Part shown: one piece after another, positions 35,132 through 42,988 of the stretch
How positions within the stretch are numbered: position 1 is the first letter of the stretch
Layout of the letters: the number at the start of each line of letters is the position of its first letter
Notes under the pieces: model-generated
What the model was told of the DNA's origin: nothing
Seen by the model: the letters and a program-made list of their open reading frames with translations, nothing else
The model's database searches: none
Assembly: GCF_020886695.1 (NCBI RefSeq)
Contig: NZ_AP024485.1
Coordinates: 3,105,001 to 3,169,000, forward strand
Length of the DNA: 64,000 nucleotides
Reading direction: 5' to 3'
Source: Pseudodesulfovibrio sediminis
GTDB lineage: Bacteria > Desulfobacterota > Desulfovibrionia > Desulfovibrionales > Desulfovibrionaceae
Position numbers and translations under genes: made by a program

Positions 35132-35533
35132 TTACCTCTCATGCGTCATGACAGCCGTTGCCGATATGTTTTGACTGCCGTCCAGGGATGGCACCACAGA
35201 GCCGAGAATCAGAAATTCGAAAGGAACTGCCACGGTGACGTCCACGGGTTGTTCCGGCTCTCGGATGCCGATGGAGATGTCAGAGGTCTGGTTGATACCA
35301 CCGATTTTCAGCTCCTTGAGGATGGTTTCTTCGATCTGGGTTTGCGTGGCCTCGTTCAGGATGGCGACACGGGCGCCCTCAAAAGCCGCGTCTCGCACGA
35401 CACTCTCGGTCCAGAATAGTCGGGCTGCATCCATGATTCCCACCAGGAGCATAATGAATATGGGCAGCAGCAGAGCCATCTCAACCGCGGCCAATCCATG
35501 CTTGTGTTGTGTTTTTTTTCTTCGATGCCTCAT
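35132..35533 (-). CDS. TadE-like pseudopilin 2
   Basis: 133 residues from ATG 35533 (GGAGCG site). HGLAAVEMALLLPIFIMLLVGIMDAARLFW is the TadE signature segment (GLAAVE cleavage region, then a membrane helix), followed by ESVVRDAAFEGARVAI. It is the first gene of the trio. No TadA ATPase, TadB/C platform, CpaB or Flp pilin is in the window. Confidence 0.87.
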   Translation of the reverse strand: MRHRRKKTQHKHGLAAVEMALLLPIFIMLLVGIMDAARLFWTESVVRDAAFEGARVAILNEATQTQIEETILKELKIGGINQTSDISIGIREPEQPVDVTVAVPFEFLILGSVVPSLDGSQNISATAVMTHER

Positions 35534-35913
35534 GAGTCGCTCCTGTTTGTTGCGCTGGTACGGACGCATGTAATTATAGTCTGTGAAGCAAGGGGTATGC
35601 CATGAATAATGGATGTAAATTTTTTACTTAACCTATCTGATTAAATGAGAATAAAATTTGTGACCGGATTGCTGTTTGCGTCGTAATCCGGTGGGGAAAG
35701 CCATAAGAAATGGAGTCGTTTTCGGCCAATAATCCAAGAATTGTGGACTTGAACGGTGGGGTAAGAGTGCCTCGGGAAGCGGAGACGGGCCGTGTTCTGA
35801 ACCGGAAGGAGAGGGGGAGCCTGTTAAAACAAATAACTGTTTACAATAAAAGAGCCTTTGGCGTATTAAGGGAATACCGATTGGAATCAACCATTAAATG
35901 ACATGAGGGAGTA
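35534..35913. other. Divergent promoter region between Tad trio and oxidase operon
   Basis: 380 bases. Contains the inverted repeat ACCGGATT-N14-AATCCGGT at 35663-35692, a possible operator or transcript end. No supported gene. Confidence 0.5.
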
Positions 35914-36219
35914 ATGAAGAAAATACTTGCCATCCTGACCATCGTGTTCTGCTTTGGCGTGACCGCTGCCTTTGCCGTTGACGGTGCGGAGCTGTATAAA
36001 ACGCGGTGCGCCAAATGCCATCGTGACGGCACCGAATCCTCCAAGGCCGGTGGCGGTGTAGTGCTTAAAGGGCAGAGCGCCGAAGAGATCGAGATGAAGC
36101 TCAACGGCTACCTGGAGGGCTCCTACGGTGGAGCGAAAAAGAAGACCATGGCCCGCGTGCTCAAAAAGTTCTCACCTGAAGAGCTCAAGGCTATGGCTGC
36201 GCACATCTGTACTCTTTAG
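35914..36219 (+). CDS. Small monoheme cytochrome c (c553-like)
   Basis: 101 residues with signal peptide (MKKILAILTIVFCFGVTAAFA) and a single heme site CAKCH. A Met-rich C-terminal region (KKKTMARVLKKFSPEELKAMAAHI) could supply the axial ligand. The class I cytochrome c553 type is a known electron donor to the Desulfovibrio cytochrome c oxidase, which matches the oxidase genes 9 bases downstream. Confidence 0.9.
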   Translation: MKKILAILTIVFCFGVTAAFAVDGAELYKTRCAKCHRDGTESSKAGGGVVLKGQSAEEIEMKLNGYLEGSYGGAKKKTMARVLKKFSPEELKAMAAHICTL

Positions 36220-36227
36220 GAGGGACC

Positions 36228-37157
36228 ATGCGCAGTCTCTTCCTGATACTGCTTGCGATGACCATCCTGGCCGCTCCCGTGTGGGCGGCCAGTGATGGTG
36301 AGCCCATGGACATGGCCGCTCAACCAGCCATGGACCATTCCGAACATGACAGCATGGCCGCTCAGCCTGCCATGGATCATTCCGAACATGACAGCATGGA
36401 CGCAATGGATGGCATGGGCGCAGCTGACCATGACCACGAAAAGATGATGGAAGAGGCCGAGAAAGCGGACCTTCCCGTGGGTATCGACGAGAAACTCGGG
36501 AACATGCTGCCCGACGTGGAGTTCATGGATTCCACTGGCAAGCGCGTTTCGCTGCACGAGCTGATCGACATCCCGGTCATTCTCCTGCCCATCTATTACC
36601 GATGCCCGGACGTCTGCAATCTGCTCCAAGGGTCCATGGCCTCCATCCTGCCGGATGTGAAGCTGCAACCCGGCAAGGAGATCAGGATTGTTTCCCTGAG
36701 TTTTGATCCGCGTGAAAAACCCAAGGACGCGGCGCGCGCCAAGCGAAACTATCTGGCTCTGGCAAACGGCTATCCGTCGGACCAGTGGTTGTTTTTGACC
36801 GGAGACATGCACGCCATTGACGCGGTCCTGGATTCCATCGGGTATACGGTGCAGAAACAGGGCGGCCTGTGGGCGCATCCTGTGGCGGCCATCGCCATAG
36901 CCCCCGGCGGCAAGGTGGTGCGGTATCTGTATGGCACCACGTTCCTGCCTTTTGACATCACCATGGCAGGCACCGAAGCCGCTGAAGGCAAGGTCGGCCT
37001 GTCTATCAAACGACTCCTGTCCTACTGTTATAACTATGATCCGGACGGACGACGCTATGTCTTTGATATCCTGCGCGTCTCCGGCTTCTCCATCCTCGGG
37101 TTCGTGGTCATTTTCCTGGCCTGGCTGATCTTCGGGGGCAAGAAAAAGAGGCGCTGA
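36228..37157 (+). CDS. SCO1/SenC copper chaperone with Met/His-rich N-terminus
   Basis: 309 residues with signal peptide. Residues about 29-84 are Met/His/Asp-rich, with a 14-residue unit (MAAQPAMDHSEHDS) repeated twice in tandem. The SCO thioredoxin fold follows with the copper CxxxC (RCPDVCNL). A C-terminal membrane helix (about 285-303) ends with a basic tail. It is predicted to deliver copper to the CuA site of subunit II. Its stop overlaps the ctaD start by 1 base. Confidence 0.9.
   Translation: MRSLFLILLAMTILAAPVWAASDGEPMDMAAQPAMDHSEHDSMAAQPAMDHSEHDSMDAMDGMGAADHDHEKMMEEAEKADLPVGIDEKLGNMLPDVEFMDSTGKRVSLHELIDIPVILLPIYYRCPDVCNLLQGSMASILPDVKLQPGKEIRIVSLSFDPREKPKDAARAKRNYLALANGYPSDQWLFLTGDMHAIDAVLDSIGYTVQKQGGLWAHPVAAIAIAPGGKVVRYLYGTTFLPFDITMAGTEAAEGKVGLSIKRLLSYCYNYDPDGRRYVFDILRVSGFSILGFVVIFLAWLIFGGKKKRR
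36312..36395 (+). repeat. Two tandem 42-base units inside the SCO gene
   Basis: Units 36312-36353 and 36354-36395 differ at three positions, all synonymous. This suggests duplication followed by selection for the Met/His-rich peptide. Confidence 0.9.
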
Positions 37158-38764
37158 TGGTCGTTTCCCAAGGTTTTATGGCGCCCGGAGACAAATCCTG
37201 GGTACGCGAGTGGCTCTTTACCATCGATCATAAGCGCATAGGCATGCTCTACCTCTGGAGCATCCTCGCGTTTTTTGTGGTGGGCGTCTTTCTGGGGCTG
37301 CTCATACGGCTCGAACTTTTTTCGCCGGGCAGGGACCTGATCGGGCCGCAGGTCTATAACGCGGTCTTCACCCTGCATGGGGTGATCATGATCTTTCTTG
37401 TGGTCATTCCGTCCATTCCGGCGGCCTTTGGCAATCTCTTCCTGCCGCTGCAACTGGGCGCGGAGGACGTGGCCTTTCCCCGGCTGAACATGTTTTCGTT
37501 CTGGTTGTATGTCATTGGCGGGGCCATTGCGTTGACCTCGCTCTTTACGGGCGGGGGGGCACCGGACACCGGCTGGACTTTTTATGTGCCGTTTTCGGCG
37601 GTGACCACCACCAATGTCTCGGTGGCGGTGCTCGGGGTCTTTGTCCTTGGGTTCTCGTCCATTCTGACTGGCCTGAATTTCATTGTCACCATCCACCGGC
37701 TCCGCGCTCCCGGTCTCAAGTGGCGACGGCTGACGCTGTTTGCCTGGGCCTTGTATGCCACGGCCTGGATTCAGGTGCTGGCAACCCCCATCCTGTCCAT
37801 CACCGTGGTTCTCATCGCCATCGAGCGTCTGCTCGGCATGGGTATTTTCGATCCGGCCCGAGGCGGTGATCCGATCCTGTACCAGCACCTCTTCTGGATT
37901 TATTCGCACCCGGCTGTCTACATCATGATTCTGCCCGCCATGGGCGTGATCTCGGATATCATCCCGGTCTTCTGTCGCAAGCCCATCTTCGGCTACAAGA
38001 CCATTGTGGGATCAAGCCTGGCCATCGCCTTTGCCGGTTCACTGGTCTGGGCGCACCACATGTTCGTGTCCGGCATGTCCGATACGGCGGTCATGGTCTT
38101 CTCGCTCCTGACATTCGTGGTTGCCGTGCCTTCGGCCATCAAGGTCTTCAACTGGGTTTCCACCCTGTACAAAGGGTCTATCCGGCCCGAACCGCCGCTC
38201 ATTTACGGGCTGGGTTTCATCTTTCTCTTTGCCATGGGCGGCATCACCGGGCTGGTGCTCGGCTCTGCCGGAACCGACATGCACGTCCATGACACCTACT
38301 TTGTTGTCGGCCATTTTCATTATGTGATCTTCGGCGGCACCGGGTTCGGCATGTTCGCGGCCATCCACTACTGGTTCCCCAAGATGTACGGGCGCATGTA
38401 CAACAAGAAGCAGGCCAATATCGCCGCCGGATTGCTGCTGGTCGGCATAAACGGTCTGTATTTTCCCATGTACCTGCTCGGTCTGGCAGGCATGCCGCGC
38501 CGCTATTACGACTACCTGCCGCAGTTCACGGAATTGCATCGGCTGTCCACCTATGGATCGTGGTTCACGTTTGCCGGGCTGGCACTCATGATCTACAACC
38601 TGATCAGATCTCGCTACCATGGAGCCCCCGTGGGCAGGAACCCGTGGCAGGCAGCCACACTGGAGTGGACGTTGCCTTCGCCGCCCCCTTCCCACAACTT
38701 TGACGTGGAACCGGTGGTCACGCACGGTCCCTATGCATTCAGCGAAGTGAGGGACGATGACTGA
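37157..38764 (+). CDS. ctaD: Cytochrome c oxidase subunit I (heme-copper, A2-like)
   Basis: 535 residues, twelve membrane helices. CuB ligands: His251, His300, His301; heme ligands His74, His386 and His388; cross-linked Tyr255. The glutamate of the usual HPEVY is Ala253, and Tyr-Ser stands just before (YSHPAVY), the mark of A2-type oxidases. D-channel Asp104 (GAEDVAFPR) and K-channel Lys329 (SAIKVFNW) are present. It reduces oxygen to water and pumps protons. It overlaps ctaE by 8 bases. Confidence 0.95.
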   Translation: MVVSQGFMAPGDKSWVREWLFTIDHKRIGMLYLWSILAFFVVGVFLGLLIRLELFSPGRDLIGPQVYNAVFTLHGVIMIFLVVIPSIPAAFGNLFLPLQLGAEDVAFPRLNMFSFWLYVIGGAIALTSLFTGGGAPDTGWTFYVPFSAVTTTNVSVAVLGVFVLGFSSILTGLNFIVTIHRLRAPGLKWRRLTLFAWALYATAWIQVLATPILSITVVLIAIERLLGMGIFDPARGGDPILYQHLFWIYSHPAVYIMILPAMGVISDIIPVFCRKPIFGYKTIVGSSLAIAFAGSLVWAHHMFVSGMSDTAVMVFSLLTFVVAVPSAIKVFNWVSTLYKGSIRPEPPLIYGLGFIFLFAMGGITGLVLGSAGTDMHVHDTYFVVGHFHYVIFGGTGFGMFAAIHYWFPKMYGRMYNKKQANIAAGLLLVGINGLYFPMYLLGLAGMPRRYYDYLPQFTELHRLSTYGSWFTFAGLALMIYNLIRSRYHGAPVGRNPWQAATLEWTLPSPPPSHNFDVEPVVTHGPYAFSEVRDDD

Positions 38765-39353
38765 TCACAGGGACTATCAGGGCGCGAAGATGGGCATGTG
38801 GCTCTTCCTGTTTACGGAGATTCTGCTCTTTGGCGGATTGTTCGTGCTCTACTCGGTGACGCTGGGCCGGTTCCCGGCCGAGTTCCATCAGGCGAGTCAA
38901 CTGCTGGACGTGACCATGGGCACCACCAACACCGTGATTCTGATCACCTCCAGTCTGTTCGCGGCCCTGGCCGTGACCGCGCTGCAAAAGGGCAACGCAA
39001 AGCTGGCGCAAATCTTCATTGCACTGACTATCGCGTTTGCCTGCGGTTTTCTGGTCATCAAATACTTCGAGTGGACGCACAAATTTCACGTGGGCATCTA
39101 TCCCGGTTCACCCGATATCGCTGACTGGGCACCGGGCAAGCAGGCGTTTTTCTCCCTGTACTTTGCCATGACCGGCCTGCACGGCATCCACGTGGTCATC
39201 GGCATGGCGGTGCTCAGCTGGGTTTCCTGGCTCATCCGGGTGGGCAAGTGCACGCCAGAGTATTTCGTGGCTCTGGAGAATGCCGGGCTCTATTGGCATC
39301 TGGTTGATCTGATTTGGATATACCTGTTTCCGTTGTACTACCTCATCACCTAG
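38757..39353 (+). CDS. ctaE: Cytochrome c oxidase subunit III
   Basis: 198 residues with five membrane segments, the short bacterial form. GMWLFLFTEILLFGGLFVLY is the typical first helix with the conserved Glu, and YFAMTGLHGIHVVIGM is the family signature. It stabilises proton uptake into subunit I. The start overlaps the end of ctaD. Confidence 0.94.
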   Translation: MTDHRDYQGAKMGMWLFLFTEILLFGGLFVLYSVTLGRFPAEFHQASQLLDVTMGTTNTVILITSSLFAALAVTALQKGNAKLAQIFIALTIAFACGFLVIKYFEWTHKFHVGIYPGSPDIADWAPGKQAFFSLYFAMTGLHGIHVVIGMAVLSWVSWLIRVGKCTPEYFVALENAGLYWHLVDLIWIYLFPLYYLIT

Positions 39354-39364
39354 GCTGGTCGATT

Positions 39365-39655
39365 ATGAGCAATACACACAGTGAACACCATGGGCCGGGC
39401 TACGGGCTGTTTATCGCCATCTGGGGCGTACTCATGTGTCTGACCGTGGTTACGGTCTGGGCCGCGAGTATTGATCTCGGCTTTTTGAATGTGGTTGCGG
39501 CCATGACCATAGCTTCTACCAAGGCGCTGCTGGTGACGTTTTTCTTCATGCACCTCAAGTACGAGAACATAACCCTGAAGACCATGGTCCTGCTGGCCTT
39601 TGTGATCCTGGCCATCTTTATCGGTTTCACCTTTTTTGATACAGCCTACAGGTAA
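39365..39655 (+). CDS. ctaF: Cytochrome c oxidase subunit IV (small)
   Basis: 96 residues with three membrane helices (GYGLFIAIWGVLMCLTVVTV, VAAMTIASTKALLVTFFFMHLKYE, and a C-terminal helix). This matches the prokaryotic CtaF/COX4 family. Start at ATG 39365, 11 bases after ctaE. Confidence 0.9.
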   Translation: MSNTHSEHHGPGYGLFIAIWGVLMCLTVVTVWAASIDLGFLNVVAAMTIASTKALLVTFFFMHLKYENITLKTMVLLAFVILAIFIGFTFFDTAYR

Positions 39656-39658
39656 GCC

Positions 39659-40876
39659 ATGTATCCACAAGTCTTCTCAGCAGCCAAAGGCGTGGATCAG
39701 GCCTTCCTCATCATCTTCGGGTTCAGCGTGTTCATCATGCTGGCCATCACCTTTGTCGCCCTCTTTTTCATGTGGCGTTACAATTACAAACGCAACCCCG
39801 TGGCTACCGAGATCAAGGGTTCCATTCTGCTGGAGATCATCTGGACCGCGCTGCCGACCATCATCGTCATGGGCCTGTTCTGGACCGGCTGGACCTCGTT
39901 CAAGGCCATGCGCACCATCCCGGATGACGCCATGGTCGTGCAGGTGGAAGGGCGTATGTGGTCCTGGCTGTTTACCTATGACAACGGCAAGACTTCCAAG
40001 GAGCTGGTGGTGCCCATCAATACTCCGGTAAAGGTGGCGTTGACGGCCAAGGATGTCATCCACTCCTTTTATATACCGGCCATGCGCGTCAAATGGGACA
40101 TGGTCCCGGGCATGGACACCGCGGCCTGGTTCGAATCGGACACGACTGGTGAGTTTGATATTTTCTGCGCGGAGTATTGCGGTCTGAAACATGCGGACAT
40201 GATGGCTGTTCTCCGGGTGGTGGAGCAGGCCGAGTATGATGCGTGGCTGGCTGACTCCGGTCAGGCAGACGTTGATCAGGGTTTTGCCCTGCTCGAAGAA
40301 TTCGGGTGCTTTGATTGTCATTCCATGGATGTATCCGAAGACGCGGCTCCCACCTTGCTGAATCTGGCCGGTCAGGAGCGCACCGTGGTCCTGCCCGACG
40401 GCTCCGAGAAGGTCGTCACCGCAGACGCCGCATACGTGAAGCGGTCCGTGCTTGAGCCGGGGGCGGAGCTGGTCAAGGACTGGGACGACGAGATGCCGTC
40501 CTATGCCGATGAAATTTCCGCGGAACAGCTCGACATCATGGCAAAATATCTGCTGTTGCGCGGCAAGTCCCACCCAGGCGAAGGCATGGCTGATGAACAG
40601 GGGTGTTTTGGCTGTCATACCACCAATGGAGATGAGGATGTGGGGCCGACATTCCTCGGGCTTTACGGCTCGGAGCGGAAGGGCACAGGGCCGGACGGCA
40701 AGCCTGTCACGATCTCGGCGGACGAGGCATATCTCAAAACGGCCATTGTTGATCCAGCGGCCTTTATCCCCGAAGGATACGAGGACGAAATGCCCATCTA
40801 TGACGATATTGATCAGGAAACCCTGGACGGTCTGGTGGACTACATCAAAAGCCTTGGCGGGGAGGCTGGTCAGTGA
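39659..40876 (+). CDS. ctaC: Cytochrome c oxidase subunit II with two cytochrome c domains
   Basis: 405 residues. Two N-terminal membrane helices; no lipobox. CuA ligands: His135, Cys170, Glu172, Cys174, His178, Met181. Two fused cytochrome c domains follow, with heme sites C217/C220/H221 and C316/C319/H320 and candidate Met ligands 279 and 378. The two domains resemble each other (DDEMPSY, EDEMPIY) and probably arose by duplication. This is the cc-type subunit II reported for Desulfovibrio cc(o/b)o3 oxidase. Confidence 0.95.
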   Translation: MYPQVFSAAKGVDQAFLIIFGFSVFIMLAITFVALFFMWRYNYKRNPVATEIKGSILLEIIWTALPTIIVMGLFWTGWTSFKAMRTIPDDAMVVQVEGRMWSWLFTYDNGKTSKELVVPINTPVKVALTAKDVIHSFYIPAMRVKWDMVPGMDTAAWFESDTTGEFDIFCAEYCGLKHADMMAVLRVVEQAEYDAWLADSGQADVDQGFALLEEFGCFDCHSMDVSEDAAPTLLNLAGQERTVVLPDGSEKVVTADAAYVKRSVLEPGAELVKDWDDEMPSYADEISAEQLDIMAKYLLLRGKSHPGEGMADEQGCFGCHTTNGDEDVGPTFLGLYGSERKGTGPDGKPVTISADEAYLKTAIVDPAAFIPEGYEDEMPIYDDIDQETLDGLVDYIKSLGGEAGQ

Positions 40877-41703
40877 TCCGTGATATTTCCTCGCTCATGC
40901 GTCCGTCTGTGAGCCTGGCTGTTGCGGCCGGTACGCTGTTTGGTGCGCTCTATCGCGGCTCGGCAGAGACCGGGAGCGTTGTCGAGGCCGTGATCGGTGC
41001 ATTCATTCTGTGCGGTGGCTGTTCGGCCCTGAACCAGATTCAGGAGCGGGATCGCGATGCGCGCATGGAGCGGACACGCCACCGGCCCGTTGCTGCCGGG
41101 AGGCTGACGGTCAACGAGGCCTGGCCGTTGTCGCTGGCCATGATTCTCAGCGGATTGGTACTTTTCTTTCTGGCCGGAGGCTGGACGCTGCTCATGCTCG
41201 GCATGGGCATACTGCTGGTGTATAATGGAGTGTATACGCCCTTGAAACGGGTGACGCCCACCGCGCTTCTGGCCGGAGGCTGTGCCGGGGCCGTGCCGCC
41301 GCTGGTCGGCTGGCTGGCTGCCGGAGGAGATGCGCTGGACCCGCGTATCCTGAGCGTGACCGCCATTTTCTATCTGTGGCAGGTGCCTCACTTCTGGCTG
41401 TTGGCGGAAAAGCACCGCGCCGATTACGAACGGGCCGGGTTCGCCATGCTCCATGCGGCACTGCCTCCCCAGGTGCGTTCCGTACTCATGGCCCTGTGGG
41501 TGAGCGCGTATTTCATCGGGCTGGGGTGTCTGGCCGGGTTGTCGGGAGCCGCCTCATTGCAGTGGGTGGTTCCGGTTTCATTTCTGCTGGCGGGCGGCGT
41601 GGTTGTCGGGCTGGTGGTCACTGGGCGCATTCGTCCTGCAACGTTTGCCATGCATGCATCCCTGCCTCTGGGACTGATGGCGCTTTTGTTGAACCGACTA
41701 TAA
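40873..41703 (+). CDS. ctaB: Protoheme IX farnesyltransferase (heme O synthase)
   Basis: 276 residues, UbiA superfamily with about eight membrane segments. DRDARMERTRHRPVAAGRL carries the Asp-rich prenyl-diphosphate site of CtaB, and NGVYTPLKRVTPTALLAGG and LWQVPHFWLLAEKHRADYERAG are family motifs. It converts heme B to heme O. The GTG start overlaps the ctaC stop. No ctaA (heme A synthase) follows. Confidence 0.94.
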   Translation: MIRDISSLMRPSVSLAVAAGTLFGALYRGSAETGSVVEAVIGAFILCGGCSALNQIQERDRDARMERTRHRPVAAGRLTVNEAWPLSLAMILSGLVLFFLAGGWTLLMLGMGILLVYNGVYTPLKRVTPTALLAGGCAGAVPPLVGWLAAGGDALDPRILSVTAIFYLWQVPHFWLLAEKHRADYERAGFAMLHAALPPQVRSVLMALWVSAYFIGLGCLAGLSGAASLQWVVPVSFLLAGGVVVGLVVTGRIRPATFAMHASLPLGLMALLLNRL

Positions 41704-41719
41704 TAAAGAGAGTGATACT

Positions 41720-42145
41720 ATGTTGTGGCTACATCCGTTCATTCAGGCGACTGCGCTGATTCTCGCGACCTATGTCATGTATATGGGGATCAATCGTTTT
41801 CGTTTCCAGCACTTGAAGCAGAAGGCAGCCTTCAACTGGAAGCGTCATGTTCTGCTTGGTAAGATGGTCAACTGGCTTTGGCTGATAGGGTGGCTTCTCG
41901 GTCTGTATATGACCTTTACCAGTTGGGGGTCCATTAATCTGACCGGCGGCCATTATGTGATTGGAACACTCATGGTGCCGTTCATTATTGTCAGTCTGGT
42001 CACTGGATTTATTCTGCAAAAGCCCAGCGGCAAGCGTCCCGGTCTGGCGTTGACCCACGGTGTAACAAATGGAGTGCTTTACTGCATGGCCCTGTTCCAA
42101 TCATTTTCGGGCATGGAAGTCGTTAAACTCTTTCTTTTGGAATAA
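41720..42145 (+). CDS. Small membrane protein, cytochrome b561/DUF4079-like
   Basis: 141 residues, four membrane segments, with His residues in or near helices (MLWLHPFIQATAL, KRHVLLGKMVNWLW, GHYVIGTLMVPF, LTHGVTNGVLYC). The His spacing resembles four-helix b-type cytochromes such as DUF4079. It is the last gene of the oxidase operon, 16 bases after ctaB. The heme role is an inference. Confidence 0.65.
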   Translation: MLWLHPFIQATALILATYVMYMGINRFRFQHLKQKAAFNWKRHVLLGKMVNWLWLIGWLLGLYMTFTSWGSINLTGGHYVIGTLMVPFIIVSLVTGFILQKPSGKRPGLALTHGVTNGVLYCMALFQSFSGMEVVKLFLLE

Positions 42146-42166
42146 TGCGTCTGTCTGCTGATCACG

Positions 42167-42202
42167 AAAAAGGCCGCCCCATATGGGGGCGGCCTTTTTA
42201 TT
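42167..42202. terminator. Bidirectional terminator between oxidase and xylose operons
   Basis: AAAAAGGCCGCCCC / GGGGCGGCCTTTTT with a 5-base loop. Both transcripts converge here and both see a U-run. Confidence 0.92.
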
Positions 42203-42220
42203 TTATTGGTGATGCCTGGT

Positions 42221-42979
42221 TCAGGCTGCTTCGGACTGACCGGGGTTCTTACCCAGAATGATCATTCCGAGCACTTCATCCTTGGTGACTTCATCTGTGC
42301 GTCTGGTGCCCACCAGCTTGCCGTTCTTGATGACCGAGACCCGGTCTGCGAGGTCGAAGACATCATGCAGGTCATGGCTGATAAGGAAGATGCCGATGCC
42401 CTCTGATTTGAGTTGTTTGATCAGTTCGGCGACCATGGCTGTTTCCTGTGGGCCGAGGGCCGCCGTGGGTTCGTCCATGATCAGAATCTTGGCATTGAAA
42501 TAGATGGCCCGGGCAATGGCCACGGACTGCCGTTGACCGCCGGACATGTTGCGGACCGGGTCGGTGATATTGGTGAAGTTGGGGTTGAGCCGCTGGATAA
42601 CCGAACGCGCTTCCTGTTCCATGCGCCTGTCGTCCAGCGTGCCGTAAGGTGTCATGATTTCACGGCCCAGAAAGAGATTGGCCGGTGCATCCAGATTGTC
42701 TGACAATGCCAGGGTCTGATAAATGCATTCGATGCCGTATTTGCGGGAATGGCGGGGGCTTTTTATGTCCGCTTTTTCGCCGTTGATGAGGATGGTGCCC
42801 TCGTCGCAGGGGATGGCACCGGACAGTGTCTTCATGAGGACGGTCTTGCCTGCGCCGTTGTGGCCGAGCACGCCGACCACTTCGCCGGGCATGAGGTCGA
42901 TGGATACGTCCTGTACTGCGTGCACGCCGCCGAAACGCTTGCTGATGTGGCGCATTTCAACCAGTGGAGTCTGACTCAT
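42221..42979 (-). CDS. xylG: Sugar (xylose) ABC transporter ATPase, single-cassette form
   Basis: 252 residues. Walker [12 protein letters not shown], signature MSGGQRQ, Walker [14 protein letters not shown]-loop ISHDLHD. Most XylG/RbsA proteins are about 500 residues with two fused cassettes; this one has a single cassette, as in FrcA-type CUT2 systems, and would act as a homodimer. It is the last gene of xylFHG, 9 bases after xylH. Confidence 0.88.
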   Translation of the reverse strand: MSQTPLVEMRHISKRFGGVHAVQDVSIDLMPGEVVGVLGHNGAGKTVLMKTLSGAIPCDEGTILINGEKADIKSPRHSRKYGIECIYQTLALSDNLDAPANLFLGREIMTPYGTLDDRRMEQEARSVIQRLNPNFTNITDPVRNMSGGQRQSVAIARAIYFNAKILIMDEPTAALGPQETAMVAELIKQLKSEGIGIFLISHDLHDVFDLADRVSVIKNGKLVGTRRTDEVTKDEVLGMIILGKNPGQSEAA

Positions 42980-42988
42980 GATGCGCTC

